From Pseudomonadota bacterium (lineage in GTDB: Bacteria; Myxococcota_A; UBA9042; GCA-2863065): DNA of 34,984 bases. Shown piece by piece: positions 1 to 8,053 of the stretch (the first letter of the stretch is position 1; every line of letters starts with the position of its first letter). A program made the position numbers and the translations under genes. Location: positions 1 to 34,984 of the forward strand of contig SXOX01000145.1 of assembly GCA_005776585.1 (NCBI GenBank), in the 5' to 3' direction. Below the pieces are notes generated by a model. It was not told the DNA's origin and searched no databases. It saw only the letters and a list, made by a program, of their open reading frames with translations.

Positions 1-128
1 GCGGGTCGGCCGAGCGGAGCTGCGTGCCGGTGCCATCGAAGGACGCGGCGCGCCCGTGTCCTGGACCTGCGGCGTGGCCCGGCCCGCGGGACGGGACTGG
101 ACCGGCTGCCGCGGGTTGATGGGCTGCG
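1..128. repeat. Second copy of a 128-bp direct repeat (other copy at 892-1019)
   Basis: Bases 1-128 match 892-1019 with only three differences that I can count. The offset is 891 bp, exactly 297 codons, so both copies are in the same frame of the same protein. Similarity fades beyond base 128. On the other side the match is cut by the window edge, so the duplicated unit probably continues to the left. Confidence 0.85.
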
Positions 129-2199
129 GTGCTGGCCGTGACGGCGCGCTGGGCTGGAAGCTCGGCGCCGGGCGCGTGGTCGGCGGAGCGACCGGCGTCG
201 ACGGCCGCGGAGCGACCGGGCGCACGACCGGCGCCGGCTGCGTCGGCTGAACCGGTCGCGTCGGTTGGACCGGCTGAATCGTGCGTCCCGGCTGAGTCGG
301 CGACGTCGGTCGCGCGGGCTGTACCGGCGTGACGGTGCGTCCCGGCTGGGCTGGCTGCACGGGCTGAATCGTGCGTCCTGGCTGCGTCGGCTGAACGGGC
401 TGAATCGTGCGTCCTGGCTGCGTCGGCTGCGCGGGCTGAATCGTGCGCCCCGGCTGCGTCGGCTGCGCGGGCTGAATCGTGCGCCCCGGCTGCGTCGGCT
501 GCGCGGGTTGAATCGTGCGTCCGGGCTGCGTCGGCTGCGCGGGTTGAATCGTGCGTCCGGGCTGCGTCGGCTGCGCGGGCTGAATCGTGCGCCCCGGCTG
601 CGTCGGCTGGACGGGCTGAATCGTGCGCCCCGGCTGCGTCGGCTGGACGGGCGTGACGATGCGTCCCGGCTGCGTCGGCTGCGCGGGCTGAATCGTGCGC
701 CCCGGCTGCGTGGGCTGCGCGGGCTGAATCGTGCGCCCCGGCTGCGCGGGCTGAATCGTGCGCCCCGGCTGCGTCGGCTGTGCGGGCTGAATCGAACGTC
801 CCGGTTGCGTCGGCTGTGCCGGCCGCGTGATGGTCGGTCGCGCCGGAATGCGGTCGGTCAGGCCACGCTGCGTCGGACGGAACTCCGGGTTGCGGGTCGG
901 CCGAGCGGAGCTGCGTGCCGGTGCCATCGAAGGACGCGGCGCGCCCGTGTACTGGACCTGCTGCGTGGCCCGGCCCGCGGGACGGGACTGGACCGGCTGT
1001 CGCGGGTTGATGGGCTGCGTTGCGGCCGAGCGCGCCTGAGCCCGCGGAATGAACGGCGGTCGCTGTGCGGCGGACGGCCGGCGATCCGGAGACGCATAGC
1101 GCGGCGTGTAGACGGCCGAGCGGTTCCAGACGGCGCTCCGCCCCATGCGGTAGTGCGGGCCCATGTGCGCGGCGCCGTGGGACGTGTGGTACTGGTGGTA
1201 GTACGTGCGCTGCACGGCATACCGATACACGTGATAGTGCGGGATGCCCCGTGACGGAGGCGCGCCGGCCATCCAGGTCCCGCCGATCCACGCACCACGC
1301 CGGTAGTAGCCAGGCATCCAGTAGTGACCCGTGTACGCGGCGGGGCGCCAGAAGCCATCGTAGTAGGTCCCGCCGGCCCAGTACCCGACCTCCCAATAGA
1401 AGCCCGGGCGCAGCGAGCGCGGCCGCCAGAAGCCCCAGATGTAGGTGTCGCCGACGTAGTAGCCGTCGGTCCACATGAAGCCGTCCCGAGCGGCGGGCCG
1501 CCAGAAGCCGTCGACGTAGTAGCCGTCGTAGCCGACGAAGCCCGGGGTCCAGGTGTGGCCCACGCGCACCACGGTCGGCCGCCAGTAGCCCGAGACCCAC
1601 ACGGGCCCGTCCCAGTAGCCGTCGACCCACGCGAAGCTGTCGCGCACGCGCGGACGATGGTAGCCGCTAATCCAGTACCCGGTCTCGGCCCGATAGCCCG
1701 GCTCCCAGGCATGATCCTGCGGCACCGGCTCCGTGGGCTCCCAGTCCGGGGTCACGTAGCTGCCCTCGTTGTATTCGCCCTGGCGCCACTGATAGCCCTC
1801 GCGCTCGAGCTGACGCCAGAAGCCCATGTGCCACTGCCCGTCATCTCCGCGATAGCCGGCCTCCCACTGGTAGCCCTCAGGCGCGGCGTCCTGCGGGATG
1901 AAGTCGTAGTCGACCCAGTTGCTCTGGTCGTCGTAGCCGGCCTCCTGCCAGACGTAACCGGCCTCGTCGCGCTTGCGCCAGAAGCCCTCGACGACGGTCC
2001 CGTCCGGTCGGACGCAGCCCTCGACCCAGACGAAGTCCTCGCCCGGCGTGGCCGGATAGGAGCCGTCATTGGCGGGAGGAGCCGCCAGCGCGGCGCTTGC
2101 GGGGAGGAGCACGGCCATCGGTGCCGCGCCGAAGATCGAGCCGGCGGTGAGCCAGCGCATCGCGCGAGTGCATGCGGCTCGGGAGAAATTGGTCAACAT
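1..2199 (-). CDS. Exported WxxGYW-repeat protein with C-terminal Pro/Gln/Thr tandem repeats (partial, runs off the left edge)
   Basis: The frame beginning at the ATG at 2199 stays open for 733 codons to base 1; I checked every codon for stops. A GAGG-type ribosome site lies just upstream. Residues 1 to about 40 form a signal peptide ending near ASAALA. Residues about 45-330 repeat an aromatic motif (W-x-x-G-Y-W, G-F-W-R-P) more than ten times, as in YXWGXW/WXXGXW-repeat exported proteins of unknown function. Then comes a His/Tyr-rich stretch, an Arg/Pro/Ser-rich stretch and about 15 copies of a 12-residue unit, PGRTIQPAQPTQ. Near the left edge a segment resembling the Arg/Pro-rich stretch recurs. 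The true C-terminus lies outside the window. An envelope or surface structural role is inference. The repeat-rich region on the opposite strand is a shadow. Confidence 0.85.
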   Translation of the reverse strand, partial: MLTNFSRAACTRAMRWLTAGSIFGAAPMAVLLPASAALAAPPANDGSYPATPGEDFVWVEGCVRPDGTVVEGFWRKRDEAGYVWQEAGYDDQSNWVDYDFIPQDAAPEGYQWEAGYRGDDGQWHMGFWRQLEREGYQWRQGEYNEGSYVTPDWEPTEPVPQDHAWEPGYRAETGYWISGYHRPRVRDSFAWVDGYWDGPVWVSGYWRPTVVRVGHTWTPGFVGYDGYYVDGFWRPAARDGFMWTDGYYVGDTYIWGFWRPRSLRPGFYWEVGYWAGGTYYDGFWRPAAYTGHYWMPGYYRRGAWIGGTWMAGAPPSRGIPHYHVYRYAVQRTYYHQYHTSHGAAHMGPHYRMGRSAVWNRSAVYTPRYASPDRRPSAAQRPPFIPRAQARSAATQPINPRQPVQSRPAGRATQQVQYTGAPRPSMAPARSSARPTRNPEFRPTQRGLTDRIPARPTITRPAQPTQPGRSIQPAQPTQPGRTIQPAQPGRTIQPAQPTQPGRTIQPAQPTQPGRIVTPVQPTQPGRTIQPVQPTQPGRTIQPAQPTQPGRTIQPAQPTQPGRTIQPAQPTQPGRTIQPAQPTQPGRTIQPAQPTQPGRTIQPVQPTQPGRTIQPVQPAQPGRTVTPVQPARPTSPTQPGRTIQPVQPTRPVQPTQPAPVVRPVAPRPSTPVAPPTTRPAPSFQPSAPSRPAPQPINPRQPVQSRPAGRATPQVQDTGAPRPSMAPARSSARPTR
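268..826. repeat. Tandem 36-bp coding repeat array
   Basis: About 15 units, mostly at exact 36-bp spacing (for example near 367, 403, 439, 475, 511, 547, 583, 619, 655, 691, 727), with one unit shortened to 24 bp near 727-751. On the minus strand each unit reads PGRTIQP(A/V)QPTQ in the frame of the exported repeat protein. All length changes are multiples of three, so the frame is kept. This is a coding minisatellite, not a CRISPR array. Confidence 0.9.
892..1019. repeat. First copy of the 128-bp direct repeat (other copy at 1-128)
   Basis: Codes for the Arg/Pro/Ser-rich segment (with PSMAPARSSARPTR) that sits between the aromatic repeats and the 12-residue tandem repeats. It is nearly identical to bases 1-128. 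Confidence 0.85.
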
Positions 2200-2704
2200 G
2201 GGAAACCTCACTTCCGGGCGGCCGGTTCACAGAGGGTGCCGCCGCGGCAGTCTAGTGCAAGCTCAGGGCCATGCACGATCTTCGACCGTCCGGAGGTAAA
2301 ACACGCTGGAGTTTCCGATGGTTCGACGGGCCTGCCTCAGACGCGGCCCAAAGGCGACAGTGTGGCGTCAGCGCAACGCCGATCGCATTCGGACCGAGAT
2401 TCGCCACGCCGAACCCGTGCGTCACCTCACGCCTGGGTGAACCGCCCGAAGACCCGCGTGTCGTTGATTCCGGCTTCACGCCGTCCGATGGCCGCCGAGG
2501 CGCGGCTCTATTGCGTCGTCTGGTTGCGCCTCCGACGAACGCGGCGCGGCTGAGGCGAGTCCACAGCGGCGGAGTGCACCCATGGCAACGCCATGGACAA
2601 CCAAGGCTTGTCGTCGCAGGGCAACGTGATTTACGATGATTGGTGACGTCGGAGATGCCGAGCGCCGTGGCGAGAACCTGTCAGGACGGAAGCGACGCCC
2701 CGGC
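2200..2704. other. 505-bp gene-free region
   Basis: This lies upstream of the exported repeat protein and downstream of the 87-aa gene, both on the minus strand. Short frames on both strands have no ribosome sites, signal peptides or recognisable motifs. The only clear structure is a perfect 7-bp inverted repeat with a 3-base loop at 2580-2596 (CCATGGC-AAC-GCCATGG). It lacks a T-tract, so it is not a convincing terminator. The region presumably holds the end of the glt-like transcript and the promoter of the repeat protein, but I could not place either. Confidence 0.6.
2580..2596. repeat. Perfect short inverted repeat
   Basis: CCATGGC-AAC-GCCATGG, 7-bp arms with a 3-base loop, about 110 bp downstream of the last gene of the glt-like operon. 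It could be a transcript-end hairpin or a protein-binding palindrome. There is no adjacent T-run. Confidence 0.4.
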
Positions 2705-2968
2705 CTACTTGAACACGCGCTCTTTGGAGGTCTGGAACATCGCGGGCAAGAACGACTTCTTGAGGCGCAACAGCCGCTCGAACTTGGCCTTTTGCCGCGA
2801 GTCCGTGTACAGCGCGGTCGGCTTGCGGATCTCGCCGTCGATGAGCTGGTCGGAGAAGTCGTAGAACTTGGACTTGTCGCCGCCCTTGGCAGGCGGAGCC
2901 GCAAACGCCGGAATGGCGAGTCCCGCGGTCAATGCCGCGACCGCGATGCTGAGAATGAGTCGCTTCAC
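2705..2968 (-). CDS. Small exported protein in the gltF position
   Basis: Starts with GTG at 2968, overlapping the TGA of the TPR lipoprotein gene in a GTGA junction, with GGAGGAG upstream, so it is probably translationally coupled. The 87-aa product has a signal peptide (residues 1 to about 23, ending AFA) and a mature part of about 64 residues. That part is rich in Lys/Phe/Leu and contains FYDFSDQLIDGEI and a Cys-free C-terminus ending KERVFK. I recognise no domain. It is last in an operon matching the order gltA-B-C-D-E, and M. xanthus has a small protein, GltF, after GltE. Equivalence is therefore suggested by position only. Confidence 0.8.
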   Translation of the reverse strand: MKRLILSIAVAALTAGLAIPAFAAPPAKGGDKSKFYDFSDQLIDGEIRKPTALYTDSRQKAKFERLLRLKKSFLPAMFQTSKERVFK

Positions 2969-4506
2969 TTCGTCTCCTCCTTCTTGTCCTCGGTCTTCTT
3001 CGGCGCGTCCTTGGGCGCCTCGGGCGCGTCCACCTTATCCGCCTTTGGCGCGTCTGTCTTGCCTTTGCCCTTCTTGCCCTTGGAATCGCTGGACTTTTCG
3101 TCGGCCTTCTTCTCGTCGGCCTTCTTCTCCTCGGCCTTGGGCGGCTCGGCCTTGGGCGGCTCGGCCGCCTTCTTGGGCTCCGTGGGCGGCGCGGCCTTGT
3201 CCTTCTTGGGCTCCTTGAGCTCCGGCGTCGGCGGCGGCGCGTCGTAGAGACCCTTGGCCAACGCGTCCTTCATGACCTTGATCTTGTTGACCAGCTTGTC
3301 GGTCGCCGGGAGCTTGGCCTTGTCGACATAGCGCTCGTAGTAGTCGATGGCCTTGATGATCTTCTGCTTGTCGGCGCCCGCGTTCTTCTCGAACTGATCG
3401 CCAATCCGAAACAGCAGGATGGCCCGCCGTTCGTCCATCTTGACGACCTTCTCGTAGAGCCCGATGGCCTCCTCCGCGTTGTGCAGGCCCAGCGTCGACG
3501 TGGCCTGCCCGATCAGCGCCTCGACGTTGTTGGGCTGAAGCTTGAGCGTCGCGTCGAACTGCTCCTTGGCGGGCTTGTAGTTCATGAAGTCGAGATAGAT
3601 GGCGCCGAGGTTCATGCGCGCCGCGACGTTCGTCGGGTCCAGATCCACCGCGCGCTTGAACGCGCCCACGGCCTTGGGCAGCTCGTTCTGCCGCACGTAC
3701 ACGATCCCGAGGTTCGTAAACGCCTCGGCCGAGTTCTGATCGAGCGAGAGCACCTTCTGCTCGAAGATCCACTGCGCGATGTTGAGCTCGTTCTGGTTCA
3801 GGTAGATGAGGCCGCGCGTATTGAGCGCCGTGACGTTGAACGGCTGAATCGTGAGCACCTGCTTGACGTGCTCCTCCGCCTTGGCCACGTCCCCCTTGAG
3901 CAGCCAATAGAGCGCGAGCGCGTTGTTGGCTGGCACGTTCTCGAAGTCCTTGGTCAAGACCTCGTCGAACAGCGCCTTGGCCTTGGCCATGGTCTGCTCG
4001 GCTTCGCCCGCCTTGCCCGCGTCGAGCAGCTCCTTGGCCTTGGCCAGGTAGTTCTTGCCGACGAACGCCTTGGCGTCATAGCTGTCCGGGTTCTGCTTGA
4101 GCGCGCGCTGGTAGACCTCGAGCGCCTTGTCCGGCTGCCGCTGCTGCTCGTAGACCGTAGCCAGGTTGAAGTACGGCTCCAGGAAGTCGGGCGCGAGCTT
4201 GATGGCGTCCTCGAACTGCGCGGCCGCTTCGGCATACTTGGGCGGCGACTCGCTCGCAAGCTGAGTCCCCCGCCGAAACGCGTCCTGCACGTTCTCCGGG
4301 ATGCCCTCGACGTACTTGGCGTCCTCGACCTGCTCCAGCCCCTTGACGCGAAACGGGTCGTCCTCCTTCTTGCCGCCATCGTCCTTCTTGACGGGCTCAT
4401 CTTTTTGAACGGGGCCATCCTTCTTTTGGACGGCGGCAGTACCGCACGCACCGAGCATCAGCCCCGCGCTCAGCCCCAACGTCGTCGACTTCAGCAACTT
4501 CAGCAT
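2965..4506 (-). CDS. gltE: TPR lipoprotein, GltE (AglT)-like
   Basis: The ATG at 4506 has GAGG six bases upstream. A GTG at 4518 overlapping the previous stop is an alternative start adding four residues. Product is 513 aa. The lipoprotein signal has lipobox LGAC with Cys21. A charged Lys/Asp linker (about 28-60) leads to at least six TPR units (about 75-390; for example PDFLEPYFNLATVYEQQ and NSAEAFTNLGIVYVRQN). The tail (about 415-513) is almost entirely Lys, Ala, Pro, Glu and Asp. Architecture and neighbours match the M. xanthus gliding TPR lipoprotein GltE, which works with GltD and the outer-membrane Glt proteins. The family call rests on architecture and gene order, not an alignment. A generic TPR lipoprotein is the alternative. 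Confidence 0.85.
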   Translation of the reverse strand: MLKLLKSTTLGLSAGLMLGACGTAAVQKKDGPVQKDEPVKKDDGGKKEDDPFRVKGLEQVEDAKYVEGIPENVQDAFRRGTQLASESPPKYAEAAAQFEDAIKLAPDFLEPYFNLATVYEQQRQPDKALEVYQRALKQNPDSYDAKAFVGKNYLAKAKELLDAGKAGEAEQTMAKAKALFDEVLTKDFENVPANNALALYWLLKGDVAKAEEHVKQVLTIQPFNVTALNTRGLIYLNQNELNIAQWIFEQKVLSLDQNSAEAFTNLGIVYVRQNELPKAVGAFKRAVDLDPTNVAARMNLGAIYLDFMNYKPAKEQFDATLKLQPNNVEALIGQATSTLGLHNAEEAIGLYEKVVKMDERRAILLFRIGDQFEKNAGADKQKIIKAIDYYERYVDKAKLPATDKLVNKIKVMKDALAKGLYDAPPPTPELKEPKKDKAAPPTEPKKAAEPPKAEPPKAEEKKADEKKADEKSSDSKGKKGKGKTDAPKADKVDAPEAPKDAPKKTEDKKEETK

Positions 4507-4514
4507 GGTGAGCC

Positions 4515-7500
4515 TCACTTGGAACCGCCTTCAACGTCCTTCTTGGTCTTCTGCAGCATGTCGACCGACGTGTTGCCGCGCTTCAGGAACCGAATCAGGT
4601 TGGCCGACAGCAGCGTGTCCTTGGTCTTGTCCGGCTTGAGCAGTTCCTCGCCCGAGACCGGGAACTTCTCCGGGTCGAGCTTCTGCGCGAACGTGCCGGC
4701 CTCCTTGGAGCAGCGGTTGTAGACGCCCTTCTCGTGCGCCGTTGCGATGGCGGCCTGGAGCAGGATGCGCGCCTTCTCCTGAATCGGGCCCGCCATGCCC
4801 TCGAGGATCGCCCGGTAGGCGCCCTCGCCGTCGGTTCCAATCAGCGCTGACGGCGTCGGCGTATTGAGCAGCTCGTCAGCAAAGTTGTTGTACAGCAATC
4901 CCTGACGCAGCGCCGCGCAGCCGAGCCAGTTGGCGTCCTTGTAGGTGAGCACCACGTCGAAGGCCTTCTCCGCCTTCTGGTGCAGGTTGCCCTTGTCCTC
5001 GAGCGCCTTCTTCAGCAGGTTGACGTTCGTCGTCCCCGGGATCTTGGCCGCGTCGAAGTCCAAGAACACGTAGTCGGCGGCCCAATACGCGGCCTGCGCG
5101 ACATACGCCTGCGCGATGGCCTGCTTGGCGACCTTCTCGGTGCCCGCGAGCGTGACGATCTCCTGAATGGCCTGCGGGAACTCCGCGACCGCCAGGTTGA
5201 ACAACGCCGTGGCCTTGGCCCGATTCTTCAGAGTCTTGGTGACCTTCGCCGGGTCCTTGGCCTTCTTCTTGGCCTCCTCGAACGCCGTCTCGTCCATGCG
5301 ACGCAGGATGTCGCCCGCGCGCGAGTAGCCCTCGACGCGCATCACGTGCTTCTCGGGAAACTTCTTGGCGAAGGCGTTGTACTGGTCGTGCGCCTTCATC
5401 AGCGACTTGGCGTCGCCGATGCGCTCATACAGCAGGCCAATCTTGAAGAACACGTGCGGCGCCATGTTCTTGACCTCTTCCCGCTTGGTCTCCGAGCCGA
5501 AGATCTTGAGCCACTTCTCTAGCGCCGCGATGCCGCCCACGAAGTCCTTCTGCGCCTCGCGGATGAGCGCGGCGTTCCAGATGGCGTCCGGTGCGTCCTT
5601 GTTCGCCTTATAGCCCTCCATCTTGAGGAAGGCCGCGGCCGCATCGGCGAAGCGGGTCTGCGACTCGTACATGACTCCGATCTTGAACTGCGCCTCGGGC
5701 GCCTCGTCGGACTTGCCGAACTCGCGAATGACGCGCTCGTAGCTCGCGACCGACTTCTTGATGTCCTTGGCGCGCTCGTAGAGGAACGCTAGCGTCATGA
5801 GCGCCTTGGGTGCGATCTTCTTGTTGTTCTTGAACTCCTTGATGAGTCGCTCTTCCTCGGCGAGGGCCTCGTCGAACCGGCGGGCCTTCAACAGCTCGAC
5901 GGCCTTGCTCTGAATGGCGATGGCGATGTAGCGCTCGAGCTGCTCGCGCGTCTTGAACTTGTAGTTGCTCTGCTTGATGAGCTTCCGGCAGATCTCCTCG
6001 GCCTTCGACCAGTCGTGCAGCTTGGCGTACAGCTCGACGAGCGTGACGAGCGCGATGGCGGCGTACTTGTGGCTCGGATCGTAGTCGAAGATCTTCTGGA
6101 GCCGCTCGGTCGCCTCGCGGAAGTGGTTCTTCTTGTAGTAGGTCTGGGCGGCCTGGAACATGATCTCCGGGATCTTCTCGCCGCGGTTGGGGTTCTTCTT
6201 GACGAACTCCGGATCCTTGCGCAGACCCAACAGCAGATCGACGTACTGATCGGCGGCTTTGACGTAGGCAGACTCGAGCTTGTGCAGGTCGATCTTGACG
6301 ATCTTGCGCTCGCCGTCGGCCTCGGCCTGGAGGTCCTTCTCCTCGCTCTTGAACTCCTCCTTGCTCAGCTTGCGCGACTTGGGCCCCGAACCGCGCTCGC
6401 CGCAGTCCTTGATGACCTTCTCGCGACACATCAGCTCGTAGGAGGAATAGATGACGCCCAACGCCGCGTCCTCGACGAACTCGCCCTTTTTGTCCTGCTC
6501 GATCGTCTTCTGGTACTGCACGAGCGCGTTGTCGTAGTCATCAAGCTGCGTATAGAGAATTTCAGCGTAGTAGAAGCTGATGAAGTAAGCCTTCTTGGCC
6601 TTCGGGAAGCGCTCGATGAAGAACTTGTAGTCGCTCGCGGCGCGTTTGTAGAGGTCCTTGGCGATCTCCGCCTTCTTCAGCCCCTCCGCCTTCTCGGCCT
6701 CGCGGTGCCAGTTGTTGCCTAGCCACAGCAGGTTCTTCTCGCCGAGCTCCTCGGCGGCCGCAAGGGCCTCCTTGTCGCCCTTGTTGGCCGCGTTCCAGGT
6801 GCCCTGGAGATCGAAGTAGGTGAGGATCCGGCGAATCTCCGCCTCGATCTTGCCGAGGTCGTTGCCCTTGCGCGTGACGGCCAGCGTCTGCTCGAGCCAG
6901 CTCGGGATCCGGTTGGAGGTTGGATAGGTCGCGACGAAGTGGTTGTAGAGCTCGAGCGCTTCCTTGTCCTTGTCATAGCTGACGTACAGCGTGGCCAGCG
7001 CGGCCATCTTCTTGTAGACGCCCTCGTCGGACTTGATGACGCCCTTGAAGTAGTCGAGCGCCTCGCGCCACGAGTCCTCCATCTCGCCCCAGGTCGTGAC
7101 CAGGTCGTTCAGCGCCTGCTCGCGGAAGTTGACCGCGCCCGCCACGCTGCCGACGTTCACGACGACCTTCTGGAAGGTCTCGATGGTCTTACGGAACTCG
7201 CGCAGGTTGAAGTAGACCCAGCCGAGCTTGTAGAGCGCGTAGTTGAACATCGGCGAGTTGGGGAACCCGTTGATGATCTTCTCGTAGTTCGTCTTGGCGT
7301 AGTAGAGCGAATCCGTCTCGAAGAAGTACTCGCCGAGCGCCAGGTGGGCCTGCGCGATGTACTTCGACTTGGGGTAGGTCTGCACGAGCTTCTGGAAGTA
7401 GCTCACGCCCTCCTTGATGAGGTTCCGATCCTGGCTCTCCTTGCCCTGGAGGACCGCGCCCTGACCGAGGTAGTAGATGACCTCGTCGATGCGGTTGTAG

Positions 7501-7988
7501 TCGGGGAACTGCTGGATGACCTTACGGTAGTAGTCCAGGCCCGTGCGGTAGTCCTCCTTGGGCTCGACCGGCTTGAGCGTGAGCGCCTTCTTGTCGAAGA
7601 GTTCCAGGTCCTTGTCGTACTTGCACCGGGCCTTGAGGTAGACGTGCTTGGCCTCGTCCCAGTGGCTCTCCGCGAGACGATGGAAGATCTCGGCCTTCCC
7701 GTCATACAGCGGCCGATCGCGCAGCAGCTGCTCCATCTTCTGGATCATCGTCTGACGATTCTTGGAGATGGTCTCGAGCGAGGCCTCCTGCTTGGCATCG
7801 AAGCAGCCCTGCTCGACCTTGCTCAGGTCCGCGCCGCGCTTGGTCGGCTTCTTGTCCGCCGGCGGCTTGCTCCCATCGACGGGAGCGTCGCCTCCGGGTG
7901 GGGGCGTCTGCGCGAGGACCGAACTGGCACTCGACAACGACAGCACCAACAGCGTGAGCTTGGAACAGAACAGCATGTGCCGACGCAT
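4515..7988 (-). CDS. gltD: Large periplasmic TPR protein, GltD (AgmU)-like
   Basis: The ATG at 7988 is chosen because GAGGAG lies eight bases upstream and a signal peptide (residues 1-27, ending VLAQ) follows at once. A longer frame from 8048 would put 20 unrelated residues ahead of it. Product is 1157 aa. After a Pro/Lys linker it is essentially all TPR or TPR-like helix pairs from about residue 60 to the end (for example KYIAQAHLALGEYFFETD and KYAAIALVTLVELYAKL). Size, TPR content and position between gltC-like and gltE-like genes fit M. xanthus GltD/AgmU, a periplasmic scaffold of the gliding machinery. TPR coupling proteins of other envelope machines would look similar, so the symbol depends on context. 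Confidence 0.85.
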   Translation of the reverse strand: MRRHMLFCSKLTLLVLSLSSASSVLAQTPPPGGDAPVDGSKPPADKKPTKRGADLSKVEQGCFDAKQEASLETISKNRQTMIQKMEQLLRDRPLYDGKAEIFHRLAESHWDEAKHVYLKARCKYDKDLELFDKKALTLKPVEPKEDYRTGLDYYRKVIQQFPDYNRIDEVIYYLGQGAVLQGKESQDRNLIKEGVSYFQKLVQTYPKSKYIAQAHLALGEYFFETDSLYYAKTNYEKIINGFPNSPMFNYALYKLGWVYFNLREFRKTIETFQKVVVNVGSVAGAVNFREQALNDLVTTWGEMEDSWREALDYFKGVIKSDEGVYKKMAALATLYVSYDKDKEALELYNHFVATYPTSNRIPSWLEQTLAVTRKGNDLGKIEAEIRRILTYFDLQGTWNAANKGDKEALAAAEELGEKNLLWLGNNWHREAEKAEGLKKAEIAKDLYKRAASDYKFFIERFPKAKKAYFISFYYAEILYTQLDDYDNALVQYQKTIEQDKKGEFVEDAALGVIYSSYELMCREKVIKDCGERGSGPKSRKLSKEEFKSEEKDLQAEADGERKIVKIDLHKLESAYVKAADQYVDLLLGLRKDPEFVKKNPNRGEKIPEIMFQAAQTYYKKNHFREATERLQKIFDYDPSHKYAAIALVTLVELYAKLHDWSKAEEICRKLIKQSNYKFKTREQLERYIAIAIQSKAVELLKARRFDEALAEEERLIKEFKNNKKIAPKALMTLAFLYERAKDIKKSVASYERVIREFGKSDEAPEAQFKIGVMYESQTRFADAAAAFLKMEGYKANKDAPDAIWNAALIREAQKDFVGGIAALEKWLKIFGSETKREEVKNMAPHVFFKIGLLYERIGDAKSLMKAHDQYNAFAKKFPEKHVMRVEGYSRAGDILRRMDETAFEEAKKKAKDPAKVTKTLKNRAKATALFNLAVAEFPQAIQEIVTLAGTEKVAKQAIAQAYVAQAAYWAADYVFLDFDAAKIPGTTNVNLLKKALEDKGNLHQKAEKAFDVVLTYKDANWLGCAALRQGLLYNNFADELLNTPTPSALIGTDGEGAYRAILEGMAGPIQEKARILLQAAIATAHEKGVYNRCSKEAGTFAQKLDPEKFPVSGEELLKPDKTKDTLLSANLIRFLKRGNTSVDMLQKTKKDVEGGSK

Positions 7989-8053
7989 GTCACTCTCCTC
8001 GGGCCGCCTCGCTTGGCGACCGCATGAACCGGGATGGCCGCGACTCAACCAGT

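Noticed and set aside
268..826. CRISPR-like 36-bp periodicity
   Set aside because: Units are contiguous with no unique spacers, all are coding and in frame, and no cas gene is present.
265..1254. Long plus-strand Arg/Leu-rich open frame over the 36-bp repeats
   Set aside because: Composition (LNRAPRLRRLRG) is the antisense reading of the exported repeat protein. There is no ribosome site, while the minus-strand frame has a signal peptide and a start with a ribosome site.
2252..2639. Small frames on both strands in the 505-bp gap
   Set aside because: No ribosome site, signal or domain; they overlap each other on opposite strands.
3481..8027. Plus-strand frames opposite the gltD/gltE-like genes (3481-4722, 4980-5522, 6015-6722, 6939-8027)
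   Set aside because: All are Leu/Val/Arg/Glu-rich mirror readings of TPR helices without starts supported by ribosome sites.
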